A stretch of 64,000 nucleotides of DNA from Sordaria brevicollis. Taxonomy: Eukaryota > Ascomycota > Sordariomycetes > Sordariales > Sordariaceae. A program made the position numbers and the translations under genes. This document shows positions 23,263 to 34,500 of this stretch, in pieces. Within the stretch, counting starts at the first letter, position 1. Every line of letters begins with the position of its first letter. The stretch is from contig JAUTDP010000012.1 in the NCBI GenBank assembly GCA_033439795.1, positions 1,984,001 to 2,048,000 on the forward strand, written 5' to 3'. The notes beneath the pieces are model-generated. The model searched no databases, had not been told where the DNA came from, and saw nothing but the letters and a program-made list of their open reading frames with translations.

Positions 23263-25557
23263 TCACATCAACCCCCCTAACACCACTCTCCCCACCGCTC
23301 CCACTTCTCCTCTGACTCCTGCTCGACTTTGCTCTTCAAATTCTTTGATGACGCCCTGTACAATAATCTTGCGGATCTTGGCGTCCGCTTTGGTGAACAA
23401 CTCCGCTATCGTGCCATTGCACTCTCTGGGCGTGGGTACCAGTGACAGTAGCCTCGTATAAGTGTCGATCAAAACGTCGCACAAGGTCGCAAAGGTTTCG
23501 AAGAAATCCGGATCGAATGGTAGATTCGGCGTTAGTAGGTGCGTATACTCCTCTCCCGGAAGAAGTTCGGTCTGTTCTGCTGGCGAGAACGAAATAGGTG
23601 CTGGTGAGTTGGCGGATGATGTCGTCGGTTGTGCGGTTTGGCCCGAAGACGAGGCGCCGGTGACAGCAGAGGCTGCTGTTGATGGAGCAGTTGATGTCGC
23701 TGAGGTCGAGGAAGGGATGCCACTGCTACTTGTCGACGTGGTCTTTTCTGTTGAAGTTGATGTGTTCCCCGCGCCCGAATTTGTAGTGGTATGGGTGAGC
23801 ACAGAATCGTCAAAGGTACCCGTATGGGAAGGGACGGATTCAAGGGCATAACCAAAGTCGTTGGGGTCGTTGCCGTTTGCTGTTGATGGTGGGACAGGCA
23901 TCGCTGGGATGCTAGATGATCCATTCACCGCGGTACCACCTCCTCCCATACCGGTCGCACTGCTTGCTCGTCTCGTTTTGGCGCTGGGTGTGGCTCGTCG
24001 AAACATTTGCGGAATGCGCGCCCTTGAAAGGGAACTTGTTGATGCTGGGCCATTTTCTGAGTGTAACTGTTGGAAAGAGTCGAACTCGGCCAAGAGGTGG
24101 TTCAGACTTCGCAAGAACTCGGTCGGGTTGTTGCAGTTGAGATCGAGAACGGTGGGTAGGGAAAGGCCCAAAAGAAGATAGTTGGTCGCCCTTCTGCCGA
24201 GTTTAGTGCTGTTGAAATAGGGCATCTTTTGTAAGTCGGGCTTATCGAAGAGGATCGTGTTGAACCAATAGATCCGGCCTTCGTGACTGCAGCAAAAAGG
24301 GGACAAAAGGTTAGCATGTGATTTTCCAGAAAGTGAAGCGCAGGTGAAGGCAGCATGTCCATACGCTTTCCGTAGATAATCCAAGGTTGATATCCTCTTG
24401 TTCGCCGTCTCTTGTATGCGCGCATGAACCTCTCCCAACTCGCTTTGAGGCCCAGGAGCCACCATAGCGGGAGGCGCTAACTGGGTGGCACTTGGCCCGA
24501 AGCCATTCACAGGCGTGGGAGCACCGCGGCTCAACATTCTCGAGAAGTTGATGGTCTCGGTCGCAGACTGCGGGGAGCGGACGGCGTCGGCCAGTCGAGA
24601 GGCGGCAAGCGCAATACCGGGGACCGGAGGGATGGCGCTGGAGCTGTAGGAGCTGTGGCTGGTGACAAGATGAAGGGACGGTTTCCGAGACAGACTGCTT
24701 CTACCGGACGAAGGCGCTGAGGTCGTCGGGGTGGGTGTCGCTGTCACTTGTTGTTGTGCGGCTCCTCCACTGCTGTCAGGGCCATTCCCCCCTGTGGCGG
24801 TCGATAGGGACGAAGCTGTGCGACGATGCCGGTGGATGAGAGACGAAAGGGACGGCTTGCGACCGAATGAAAGCTGGCGATCGCGATTCTCGCGTTTGGG
24901 AGGATCTTGTTTCTCTTTCTCTTTGGGGTCCTTCTTGTGGAGGACGTTGTGCTGGCGGGGACTTGCTCTCGAATCTCCTGGGGGCCCTGAGGCGCTATTC
25001 CCGCTGGTGCTGGTGCTAGCCTGGCTAGTGCTGGGCCTGGGGGTCTTGAGGTTGTAGGGGCCCGAGGGGCTGCTCCTTGTGATTGGCGAGACTTGTGCCG
25101 TGGTTGATGATGATGTTAATTGTGGTAGCGTTGACGGTGGTGCTGGTCCTGCTGGTGCTGGTGGTTGTCCGGGCCCCTGTGCATGTGGAAGCTGCACCCC
25201 TGGCGGCGAAGCTGCACCGGCTGAGGATTGGGGGTGGTCTCCTCCAGCTGGAATTGGGATGGAATTGGGGTCTCCGCTGCCAACGACACCACCTCCAGCA
25301 GTCCCTGGTCGCGATCTCCCAAACGAAGGCCTTTTCCGGGGAGATTTGGGCGACTTGCTAGGAAGGGCCGGGGGAGGAGCACCTTCCCCAGCAGGAAGAG
25401 GAGGAGATGAAGGATCGGTCATGTCGTTATCGTTCCTGCCATTTTCGTTGCTGTTGCTGTTGCTGTTGCCATTGCTCTTTCTTCTTTTCCCTCCTTCCCC
25501 TCCGAAAAGTGACGAGAAAAAGGGAGTCGCGTGTGTCGTCGGACTGGTTTGCTGCAT
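23263..25557 (-). CDS. Conserved fungal protein of unknown function, disordered N-terminus
   Basis: Exons 24,365-25,557 and 23,263-24,286 flank a 78-bp intron (GTATGG...CTGCAG, with a GCTAAC branch site) that is itself open in frame. Splicing restores DYLRKAHEGRIYWFNTILF. The product is 738 residues. The first about 350 residues are Pro/Ser/Gly-rich with basic patches (ESKxR-like, LSFGRKPSLSSLIHRHRR) and look disordered. The conserved core follows: RISTLDYLRKAHEGRIYW, LGRRATNYLLLGLSLP and LNHLLAEFDSFQQLH. After a Ser/Thr-rich linker, an ordered C-terminal block has TPNLPFDPDFFETFATLC, then DVLIDTYTRLLSLV and ADAKIRKIIVQGVIKEFEEQSR. The pattern suggests a helical domain split by a low-complexity insert. 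No catalytic motif or targeting signal is evident, and I do not assign a function. Confidence 0.8.
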   Translation of the reverse strand: MQQTSPTTHATPFFSSLFGGEGGKRRKSNGNSNSNSNENGRNDNDMTDPSSPPLPAGEGAPPPALPSKSPKSPRKRPSFGRSRPGTAGGGVVGSGDPNSIPIPAGGDHPQSSAGAASPPGVQLPHAQGPGQPPAPAGPAPPSTLPQLTSSSTTAQVSPITRSSPSGPYNLKTPRPSTSQASTSTSGNSASGPPGDSRASPRQHNVLHKKDPKEKEKQDPPKRENRDRQLSFGRKPSLSSLIHRHRRTASSLSTATGGNGPDSSGGAAQQQVTATPTPTTSAPSSGRSSLSRKPSLHLVTSHSSYSSSAIPPVPGIALAASRLADAVRSPQSATETINFSRMLSRGAPTPVNGFGPSATQLAPPAMVAPGPQSELGEVHARIQETANKRISTLDYLRKAYGHAAFTCASLSGKSHANLLSPFCCSHEGRIYWFNTILFDKPDLQKMPYFNSTKLGRRATNYLLLGLSLPTVLDLNCNNPTEFLRSLNHLLAEFDSFQQLHSENGPASTSSLSRARIPQMFRRATPSAKTRRASSATGMGGGGTAVNGSSSIPAMPVPPSTANGNDPNDFGYALESVPSHTGTFDDSVLTHTTTNSGAGNTSTSTEKTTSTSSSGIPSSTSATSTAPSTAASAVTGASSSGQTAQPTTSSANSPAPISFSPAEQTELLPGEEYTHLLTPNLPFDPDFFETFATLCDVLIDTYTRLLSLVPTPRECNGTIAELFTKADAKIRKIIVQGVIKEFEEQSRAGVRGEVGAVGRVVLGGLM

Positions 25558-27222
25558 GTCTCACACTTGATTTCGCTGATACCCGCGCAACCTTGACAAA
25601 AGTCGAATATTGGCGATTGTATTAGGTGACCCGTCAGCGCCCGGGGCTTGGTGAGGCTTCTCTCCGCTGTGCATCCCCGCAAGGTATCCTCGGCATGCTG
25701 TGGATATCCAGACGTCGTCTCGTTCACGGGGAATATGTAAAAAGTGTTGTTTTGATGCTGACGATGATCTTGTCTTAGTTGAGGGTTGAGTAAACAATCG
25801 TCGCAACAAAGAAGAGAATTCAAATAGAGAAGAAACGGGTAGCCACACGGAGACTGTCCAAGCACACAACCGACCGAACACAAGTGACGGACGGGGTCCC
25901 GACTCGATATAAAGACTCGGGGAAAAAAAAAAAAAAAGCTACGACCATCAAAGACCCCAAGCTCTGACGACAACGACGGACGACGAACGGGAAGCGCGGT
26001 GACCCTTCCATTCCCCGACCCGTTTGTCGCCTTGTTATGTCGCAAATCTTCAGCCGCCAGCCGCGAGAATCCCAGGAATGGGCAGCAATGGGGAACAACG
26101 GAATCCCAGTTACCGCCCGTCAGAGACATCAATCCCCCGGCTGCTCGTGGCGATTCGATGAGAACATTGGCCGGCAAACGAGAGACCTCCTTGAGGGCAT
26201 TTTCATAAGCCGAGCTGAGACTTGCTTTTCATCCCAAGGAAAAGCTCGTGATACAACACCAATGCCGATGGCCTGTGATATTCATTTGTTGAGAAGAGGG
26301 AAAAGAAAAAGGAATGTCTTATTAGTGAGCCCCCCAACACTTCCAAGTTCCTACAGTGGCGCCCTTGTCGCAGCTGAATGGAATAGTTGGACTTGAACAA
26401 CAGCTATTGGCAAGTAAGACCCTGAAGCCATATGCAAAGAACAATCGTGAGATATTGGACCCTGAAAAAGAGCCTCCAATGGATCATCAAAGTTCAACAT
26501 ACAAAACCGCAACCCAGGATGCTGGATGAAAGTAACCGTTCGGGTCGCTGTTTGGGCCGCGGTTGTTGGTTGGGCGGGAAGGACAGACAAGCGCCGTACA
26601 ATTAAACCCCCAAACAGATGTCACTTTGTAGACCAGACAATGCGTTTCTTGAGGCAGCACCAGCAACACCACATCCGAATGTGGTTTGACATATACTGTT
26701 AGATTATCACGATTCAAATTTGAGAAAACCTTGATTTCTCCCTCTATGCATTGACAACAGTGAGCATCCGTTCTCCCAACCTTGGGAGATCCTCACCATG
26801 TGGCCTCAATATTTTGTACATGAATAAGTGGGGGAGGGGCAGATTGGAAGAGGGGCAACAAAAGGGGGTAAGGTATCAGTGGTCTTATTCAGGTACCGAT
26901 CAACAGACCTTGCTTCCTCGTGACAACACCTCTTCACTTCCAGGTTCTCATCCCGTTTCAAGAACTCCTTCTTAATCACTAATCTCTGTCCTTACACACT
27001 CTCTTCAAAACTCCTTGGAACCAAAGTTCTTGGATTAATACTTCTTGAAACTCTCCTGCAACTACACGTTGTACCTTCTTGTACTACCTACCCCAAAGAG
27101 GAGGACAAGCTCTCACAAGCAACTTGAAGCTATCACCACCCAACCCAACACCACCATCTCATCGCAAGCCTGCCGGTTTCACACCCAACCCAAACTCAAA
27201 GAACATCAAACCAAAGACAACA
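25558..27222. other. Divergent intergenic region
   Basis: About 1.7 kb between divergent starts. It contains an A15 run at 25,923-25,937 and a pyrimidine-rich stretch followed by CT/CA-rich leader sequence just before 27,223. The long minus-strand frame overlapping 25,419-26,177 lies over the start of the neighbouring gene and has no coding character. Probable promoters and 5' UTRs. Confidence 0.5.
25923..25937 (+). repeat. A15 homopolymer
   Basis: Fifteen consecutive A bases lie about 370 bp upstream of the start of the minus-strand gene. On the minus strand this is a T tract, as in nucleosome-depleted fungal promoters; function is inferred only. Confidence 0.7.
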
Positions 27223-28629
27223 ATGGCCCCCACCGACCCCATCTCCCCCCAGGCGAACCCGCCCCCTCCCTCCTCGAAGGCCGCCTCTGGGTCGACGGCT
27301 GCTTCGACTTCTTCCACCACGGCCACGCCGGCGCCGTCGTGCAAGCGCGCCAACTCGGCACCGAGCTGTACGTCGGCGTGCACTCCGACGAAGCCATCCT
27401 CGAAAACAAAGGGCCCACGGTCATGACCCTGCGCGAGCGCCTTTTGGCTACTGACGCCTGCAGATGGGTGACCAAATCGGTGCCCTACGCTCCTTACGTC
27501 ACGCAGCTGGATTGGATCAGCCATTTTGGGTGCAAGTACGTTGTTCATGGTGATGATATCACTAGCGACAGTTCGGGGGAGGATTGTTACAGATTTGTAA
27601 AGGCCGCCAACAGGTTTAAGGTGGTGAAGAGGACGCCGAGTATTAGTACGACGGATCTGGTCGGGAGGATGTTGTTGTGTACTAGGGGGCATTTTATTAA
27701 GGATTTGGAAAAGGTGTTGGAGGGGGTGGAAGGACATGGCACGCAGGAGGAGAAGAAAAAGGTCGGGGAGGAGATGAAGGAGAGGATTCGGTTATATGCG
27801 ACAGATGAGACGGCGAAGAATCCGGGGGCGGATGTGTGGTTTTGGAAGGGGGACGAGACCAAGAAGGAGGAAGGAGGTGAGGAAAAGAAGGGGGTGTTTA
27901 GGGAGCTGTTCAAGGGGATTGGACCCAAGCCTGGCCAGAGGGTCGTTTATGTTGATGGAGGATTCGATTTGTTCTCGAGCGGACATATTGAGTTCTTGAG
28001 GTTGGTCACCCAAAAAGAGGAGGAGCTGGCGAGGGAGGAAGGGTGGTATTCGCAGCAGGCGATCGATGAGCGGAAGGGCAAGGGCGCGGATTATGGCCCG
28101 GCGTTTGTGGTGGCGGGCGTTCATGATGACGAGGTTATCAACCGCGAGAAGGGCGTGAACTATCCCATCATGAACGTGTTTGAGCGTGGTCTCTGCGTTT
28201 TGCAGTGCAAGGTATGTCGGTCACCGGCAGAGTCTTCCAAGAAATCCGTGCTAACATTGGATACAGTACATCAACGCCGTCGTCTTCGGTGCTCCCTTCA
28301 AGCCTACCAAGAGCTACCTCACCTCTTTGCCTTGGGGCACTCCTGATGCCGTTTACCACGGACCTACCTCGTTCATGCCGTCCGTCGAAGACGTGTATGA
28401 GGTACCCAAGGAGATGGGCATCTACAAGGAGATCGGCCACCACGACTACGAGGAGGTGAATGCCGGTACAATCGTGCAGAGAATCATGAAGAGCAGAGAT
28501 CTCTACGAGGCACGTCAGAAGGCCAAGGGCATGAAGGCCGACATCGAGGCCGCCCATAGGGAGCGCGAGATCCTGGAGGAGAAGCAAAGGCAGAAGGAGG
28601 AGGCCATCGCCGCGCAAAAGGAGGAGTGA
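27223..28629 (+). CDS. ect1: Ethanolamine-phosphate cytidylyltransferase, apparent frameshift near start
   Basis: The enzyme makes CDP-ethanolamine from CTP and phosphoethanolamine, the rate-setting step of the Kennedy pathway to phosphatidylethanolamine. Exons run from the start region to 28,211 and 28,267-28,629 across a 55-bp intron (GTATGT...TACAG). The first nucleotidyltransferase domain has GRLWVDGCFDFFHHGHAGAV with the HxGH box, and VKRTPSISTTDLVGRML in place of the usual RTxGISTT. The second domain has VYVDGGFDLFSSGHIEFLR with Ser where the first His of HxGH normally lies, then YPIMNVFERGLCVLQCKYINAVV. The C-terminal tail is a charged helix (EKQRQKEEAIAAQKEE). The only ATG in good context, ACAATGGCC at 27,223, is one base out of frame with the enzyme; one extra C in the C6 run at 27,245-27,250 would join them and give about 450 residues. 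The alternative in-frame ATG at 27,045 adds an unlikely leader. Confidence 0.88.
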
Positions 28630-30312
28630 ACCTGTACGCGGACAGGCAACACCATCATCGGCATCCGGAGCAAGGGGAGATCTCAACAACGGACTTGGAT
28701 AGACGGAGTCACGATATAATATAGTAGACGGCTTTCAACATGCCACAGGGAATGCTCATGAGAACACGAGCATCATAGACGGTGTCAACGAAGAGCAGGA
28801 AGGAGCTAGACTAGTACTACGTAATGATAAAAGGAAGGGAAGGTTTGAATAACAAAAAAAGCAATTGCTTGGAAAGTTCATCAGATTCATATTCAATAAG
28901 AGTCATCAAGGGTGATGCGCGAAGATTTACCCCGGCACCACTTCAGAGCTTGACTCTATTATTGTGTTTCTCATCACCTGAACTTGTGAAAGCGCCCCCA
29001 GATCGTAGCTAGCAAGATGCCCTTTTACGTTTGCACCAACCCGAGACAGCGACATGGTCAAGATGGACGAAGATGGGAGACTTCCCGCGAAGTCCAGAGT
29101 TTCAAAAAGATGTCCACCAAACCACGTCGCATGTCCAAGTCTGCAACAGACGAAGAAAAGCAAGCAAAAAGAATGGAATGTTGTGAAGCAACCCCCCTCG
29201 CACCAAGAATAAGCCCCGTCGAGTAACTTCGCCCTCCTCCCTGTGTCTCCCCTAGTAAGAAAAACACAAGAAAGAAAAAGCGAGCAATCGCATATCTGTG
29301 GTATCATGACGAAACCTCTCGAGCCACCGTTAAAACGTCCCAAGTCCGGACCACCCAAGCGGCTGAAACCCACCATCGAGCCCCAGCTCTCCAGATCAGA
29401 CACCAAATCCCTTACCCGAGGCGCGGACTCATATCTTCGTCCTGTTGGTCCCCGAGCTCGAGAAATGGCACCATCACTGAATCGCAGACGAGGTCGATTT
29501 TGGTGTGATGGGCAGGGCTGGATGGACAGACGAGGAACTGGGCAAAGGCCGAGATCAGCCGCAGTGCTTCTATGGCGGCGCGTTTCCGCAATCCGTTCGT
29601 GTGAAAATGAACGAATGTCCGGGGACTTTCTCCCAAAGCTGGATTGAAAGAAAACACGCCGCAAGGACGCGAATCTCTCCGTGTGGAAGCTTCGAATAGC
29701 GATTTGTCGGACGAGGGGGGTTGCTTGGAGAGGAGAGAAGAAAGAAAAGGGAAAAGTTTCTGTTTCCGGCCGTCCAAGAATTTTCTTAAATGGGTGCTTT
29801 GCGGCGGGGGTGGGTCTGCTTGGTTCGAGGTGGAGCTTCTTGTCCAATCAGAAGACCAGACTGGTCGATGAACGAATTGTTTCTGGAAATTCCACGGTGG
29901 GGTGTGCACCTAGCAGCCCTTCACCAAAGGCAGCACGGCACGGCAGGCAACGCTGGGGTTCGGGTTACATGCGTGCTTGCAGCCTGTGCTCTCTCAACTT
30001 TCTGCTGGGCCTGGCGTGTGTGCATCCATCCATCCCACTCTCCAAAGCGCGACCCGCGACTTGGATTCCATCACAGCCCAGCAACTTTCGCTGCTGCCGC
30101 TGGCCATTACCGTCCTTCGAAGCGGTCCCTCTTTCTTCAACAGACGACACATAAGAAGCTTCCCTGCAACATTGCACAGCTTCGGAAACTAGTATAAGCA
30201 ACCGACGACGACCAGCATTCATTGCGACCAGATACTCGATACGCGCGACAGCTTATAAACCACTGCCCGACTACCTCTACTCGAGTCTCACGACTCCCAG
30301 CGCAAGCCAAAC
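28630..30312. other. Intergenic region between ect1 and rae1
   Basis: About 1.7 kb holding the ect1 3' UTR and the rae1 promoter. A TTATAAA element lies at about 30,251, some 60 bp before the rae1 start. A 306-codon minus-strand frame at 28,927-29,847 has Ser/Arg/Phe-rich, motif-free content and is not accepted as a gene. Confidence 0.5.
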
Positions 30313-31530
30313 ATGGCTGGTCTTTTCGGTTCCGCCGCCGCATCGGCGAGCAACACCCTCGGTGACCTCAAGCAGGATGTCGAGCTCGGTCAACCTCCCG
30401 AGGACAGCATCACCGACCTCGCTTTCAACCCCAATCCCGCCGACCAGAAGGACTTCCTCGCTGTAGCCAGCTGGGACAAGAAGACACGCATTTACGAGAT
30501 CTTGAGCAATGGCCAGGGTCAAGGGCAGGCCATGATCGAGCATGACGGTCCTGTATTCTCTTGCGATTTCTTCAAGGTATGGTTACTTGTAGTTTGCTTT
30601 ACAGCGCCTGATCCGGCACTGACATATCACTTCCCCAACAACAGGACGGAACAAAGGTTATCTCGGCCGGCGCCGACAAGGCCGCCAAGGTTCTCGATTT
30701 GGCCACCGGACAGTCGATGCAGGTCGCCGCCCACGACATGCCCATCAAGTGCGTTCGTTACTTCGAGGCCAACGGCACCCCAATGGCGGTGACAGGTGGC
30801 TGGGACAAGCAGATCAAGTACTGGGATTTCCGCTCCGCGAACCCGGCCGCCACCGTGACGGCCCAGGAGCGTGTCTACACGATGGATGTGCGCGACAACC
30901 TGCTCGTGGTCGGAACCGCCGATCGCTACATCAACGTCATCAACCTCAAGGACCCCGGCAAGTTCTACAAGACGATGCAGAGCCCTCTCAAGTGGCAGAC
31001 TCGTGTGGTTAGCTGCTTCAACGACTCCCAGGGCTTTGCCATCGGTTCGATCGAGGGTAGATGCGCCATTCAATATGTGGAGGACAAGGATTCTGCGTAT
31101 GTTTTCACCCATCCTTTCTTAGCTATGGTTTCACCGGATAAAGCCAACTAACTTCTTCGTTTGTTTCTCCAGCTCCAACTTCTCCTTCAAGTGCCACCGC
31201 GACCCCGCCCAAGGCAACACCACCAGCGTCCACGCCGTCAACGACATCTCCTTCCACCCGCAACACGGCACCTTCAGCACAGCCGGCAGTGACGGCACCT
31301 TCCACTTCTGGGACAAGGATGCGAAGCACCGTCTCAAGGGCTATCCCAACGTGGGTGGTAGCATCACCTCGACAACGTTCAACAAGACGGGCAGCATCTT
31401 TGCCTACGCCATCAGCTACGACTGGAGCAAGGGCTACCAGGGCAACTCGCCCACGTACCCGAACAAGGTCATGCTCCACCCAGTACAGCAGGACGAGTGC
31501 AAGCCCCGCCCTAGCGTCAAGAAGAGGTAG
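30313..31530 (+). CDS. rae1: RAE1/GLE2-type WD40 mRNA export factor
   Basis: Exons 30,313-30,576, 30,645-31,096 and 31,173-31,530 give 357 residues, the usual size for the family. Rae1/Gle2 is a seven-bladed beta propeller that binds the GLEBS motif of the Nup98 family at nuclear pores and works in mRNA export and mitosis. Diagnostic blocks are SITDLAFNPN, FLAVASWDKKTRIYEI and GPVFSCDFFKDGTKVISAGADKAAKVLDL. Later blocks are PMAVTGGWDKQIKYWDFR, ERVYTMDVRDNLLVVGTADR, NFSFKCHR and VNDISFHPQHGTFSTAGSDG. The last is followed by the near-invariant family C-terminus with FAYAISYDWSKGY. Introns are 68 and 76 bp with canonical borders; the second has a CTAAC branch site. The N-terminus is Ala/Gly-rich and lacks a signal. 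Confidence 0.95.
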
Positions 31531-34500
31531 AGCTCTAGATCTCGGCGACGAAGAGAACGTGTGAAAGGGGGATGCGACACAGAAGGAGATGAGGAAGAAG
31601 GCCCGAGGGAAAAGTTACGAAGAGAGCTGGAAAATTTTAGCTATCTGGGTTATCAGTAATCCGGATATGGGGAAAGAGGCCGCTTTCCTTCTTAGAGGCC
31701 AAGGAACAAAGCAGGGAGGTAGATGGCGTGGCAGTGGAATGTATGTCGGAATAAGTGTGTCATGAACAACGCATGGCCGGAGAGACGGTATGAAATAAAG
31801 TGATGGATGGGCAAGAATCTACGATACCAGAGGTCCGCACGGCAAAAGGAACGAAGGGAAGATGGAAGCAAGCAATGGCGCGGGCTTCTTTTACGAATTT
31901 TAGGTAGTTAGGTTAATCAATGATTTTAAGCGTCAACTGGGCAACTACAATGGGAGAGTGCAACGGGGGTTTCGGGCGTATGCCAGACTGCTAATGAACA
32001 ATCTATCCAGCACTACTCTCTCTTAGGCTACAACTGACTACCAGGCAGTCAGCCATCTAACTTTTGAAGATCAATACCTCCCAGTATCCTCCGCCCGCAC
32101 AGAAAGGAGCAGCAAGAGCGAAGCGAAGCCCCTAACGAGAATTGTGAAGAGGAGGCTCGAATGAGCAACAGTACGGAAATGAAACTAGGAATGGAGACAA
32201 AGGGGGAGACAAAAAGACGGCTGGCAAAAAGCATGCATAGTTTGGTTCAAACTTCAAAAACTCAAAAACAAAGTTAAATAGGAAGTAGTCTACGAAACAA
32301 AAACACCACCCAATTTTGGCTTCCCATAATCCCCCATCACGTCTGCTATAATCTATTGGATAGTTACTTGTAGGACCGAAAACTCAAAGACAAGTAAGTA
32401 AGCGTAGGTGACTAGTCCACGAGCAAAAAATCCTACAGCCTAACGCAATTAATTGTTTTACTTCTTCTGCTCTCGTAAACCTATCACGGTACGTCTGTTG
32501 TAATCTATCTTACTAGAATGGTGCTGGTAGGAGGAACCAAATAAGAAAAGGCTGATATCAGAATACGGCGGCCTGAGATGGTGTGAAGGTCTCTAGCGGT
32601 TGAAAACATGGAAAACTGGGTGACTGTAACTTGTTTTTTTTTTTTGGTGATAAGGGGGAGCTGAGTGAAAACAGTGCGGGATGAATGGGGGAGGAATGGA
32701 GTGGAAGTAGAAGTCACGAGTAAATCTCAGGGGAGAGGCAAGAGACACCTACCTAGGAAAGCTGCGAACGGAAACGCACGAGGATATAAATAAGTTGGGA
32801 GTTGTCTGCTCTAACTCTTTTTAGTTCTTCAGTCAACGCGCAGTCAGGATTGATGGTGTATGTTGTTCGGTTATGTTCTTGGGTATTTGCACGAGGTGTT
32901 TTTCCTGTGATGGTAGGTATCTTCTCGTCGTCGTGGGAATATATCCGCTGGGCAACAAGATGGTTCTCGAAGCTACTTCGAAGTAGAGCGTAAGATGATC
33001 TTTGGTGAATAACATCATGATCCATCCTTTGGTTGAAGTTATGGAAATATCCCTTCGTTGTTCACCATGTTTGGAAGAGTTTTCACTTTACGATTCTTTT
33101 GTGGATATTGTGAAGAATAGAGCGAGTAGAAGATGCCGATGAAGCACGTAGGTCCTTCTTATACAAGTTAGTTCGTTCACAGCTCTTGATGACTATCATG
33201 ACTACGGTCATATGATTTCTACAGACAGTCTCTCCAACACTGATTATTGACATCACCAAAACCACGCTTCTCAATCCAGGTTTACCCCACTGTCCATATG
33301 TTGATCATTATGGAAATGCTCATGTCACATGCCATGATCACTTGACAACTTCATCGCCTCCTTACTTCCCACCTTTAAGCACTTTACTTCCATCCATCCC
33401 GGAGTGCCTTCCGTTGACCTTGAAGCAGCTCAAGAGCGATTTTGGGCAGTTGAGATAAAAATCGCATGATTGTGAGTTTGTATGTATGTGGCTTCCGGAC
33501 CTTCCGGACCTGGTGGAGGAGACTTCTGGAGAAGAGAAGTGGCGGTGATGTTTTGCGGTGTGAACCGCGTTTTGCGAACCCATCGATTGTTTTTCCAACG
33601 AGGCATTTACATAGAACGGTCATGAGGTTTCGGCTACCTTGGTGGGAAGTCACCTAGTAGAAGAAAGAGGGACGGAAGGGGATCTCGGAGTTACCAACTT
33701 GATGGTGAGTATGTCGTTGGTGCCGCAGTAAACGCCGAGTGTCGACCGAGTCAAGTCGGATGGAGAGATGTTTTATGGGGAAGAGTTTTGGAAACGCGGT
33801 ATGTACCACTTATAAAAAGCTTGTATTGTGGGCTGATGAGCTTGTTTCCTCCACACGATGGAGGGAGGGTCCAGTAAGTAGTTGATGGAATCATGGGACG
33901 GGCCTTCTTTCTCAAAGACACTCTCACGCCTCAAGGCTGTCATTTCGGGGTTTGTTGTCGAAGAACGATGTCGCTCTTGTCAATTCCTTTTCCCACCTGC
34001 CGCAGATGGCATTCTTCATATGGTGAATGTTCTCTCTTTTGTTGTCTTCCCAGGAGGCCCATGAGTAAAACGAGGTTCTTGTCGGCGTCAATCTTCCCGG
34101 AGGTACGCCACGCGGCTACCGCGGAGCGACCTTGCCGTCGATATCTGACGATATCTCGTTGAAGCACGAGGCCACGATCCGAGAGACCGAGCATATACAT
34201 ATGTCACCCATGATGTATACAGGTCCACCGTCAAGTGCCGGTGGTCCCTGATTCCCCGGGGTGAAGTCACGGCAGAGCCCGATGGCGTCTCCAGTTTAAC
34301 TGTCATCCAGGTGACAGGTTGACAGCTTCTCCACAGTAACAGATGGAAATCAGCGAGCCAGCATCTTATCTCATCTTTGATCGATATGGTTGCTGCTGCG
34401 TCATCTTCGAATGTGTCGTGAATCGCAAGTCATGTAGAAGAGCCCATTTTGAGGTCTTCGGAAAAGATGTAGGGGTTTTTTCTTAATCACCATACCTGGC

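Noticed and set aside
25419..26177. 252-codon minus-strand frame
   Set aside because: Overlaps the start of the conserved gene in another frame; Cys/Ser/Phe-rich random-like content and an FFFFFF run from the A15 tract.
28927..29847. 306-codon minus-strand frame
   Set aside because: No motif, biased to Ser/Arg/Phe and lying in a likely promoter region; treated as chance.
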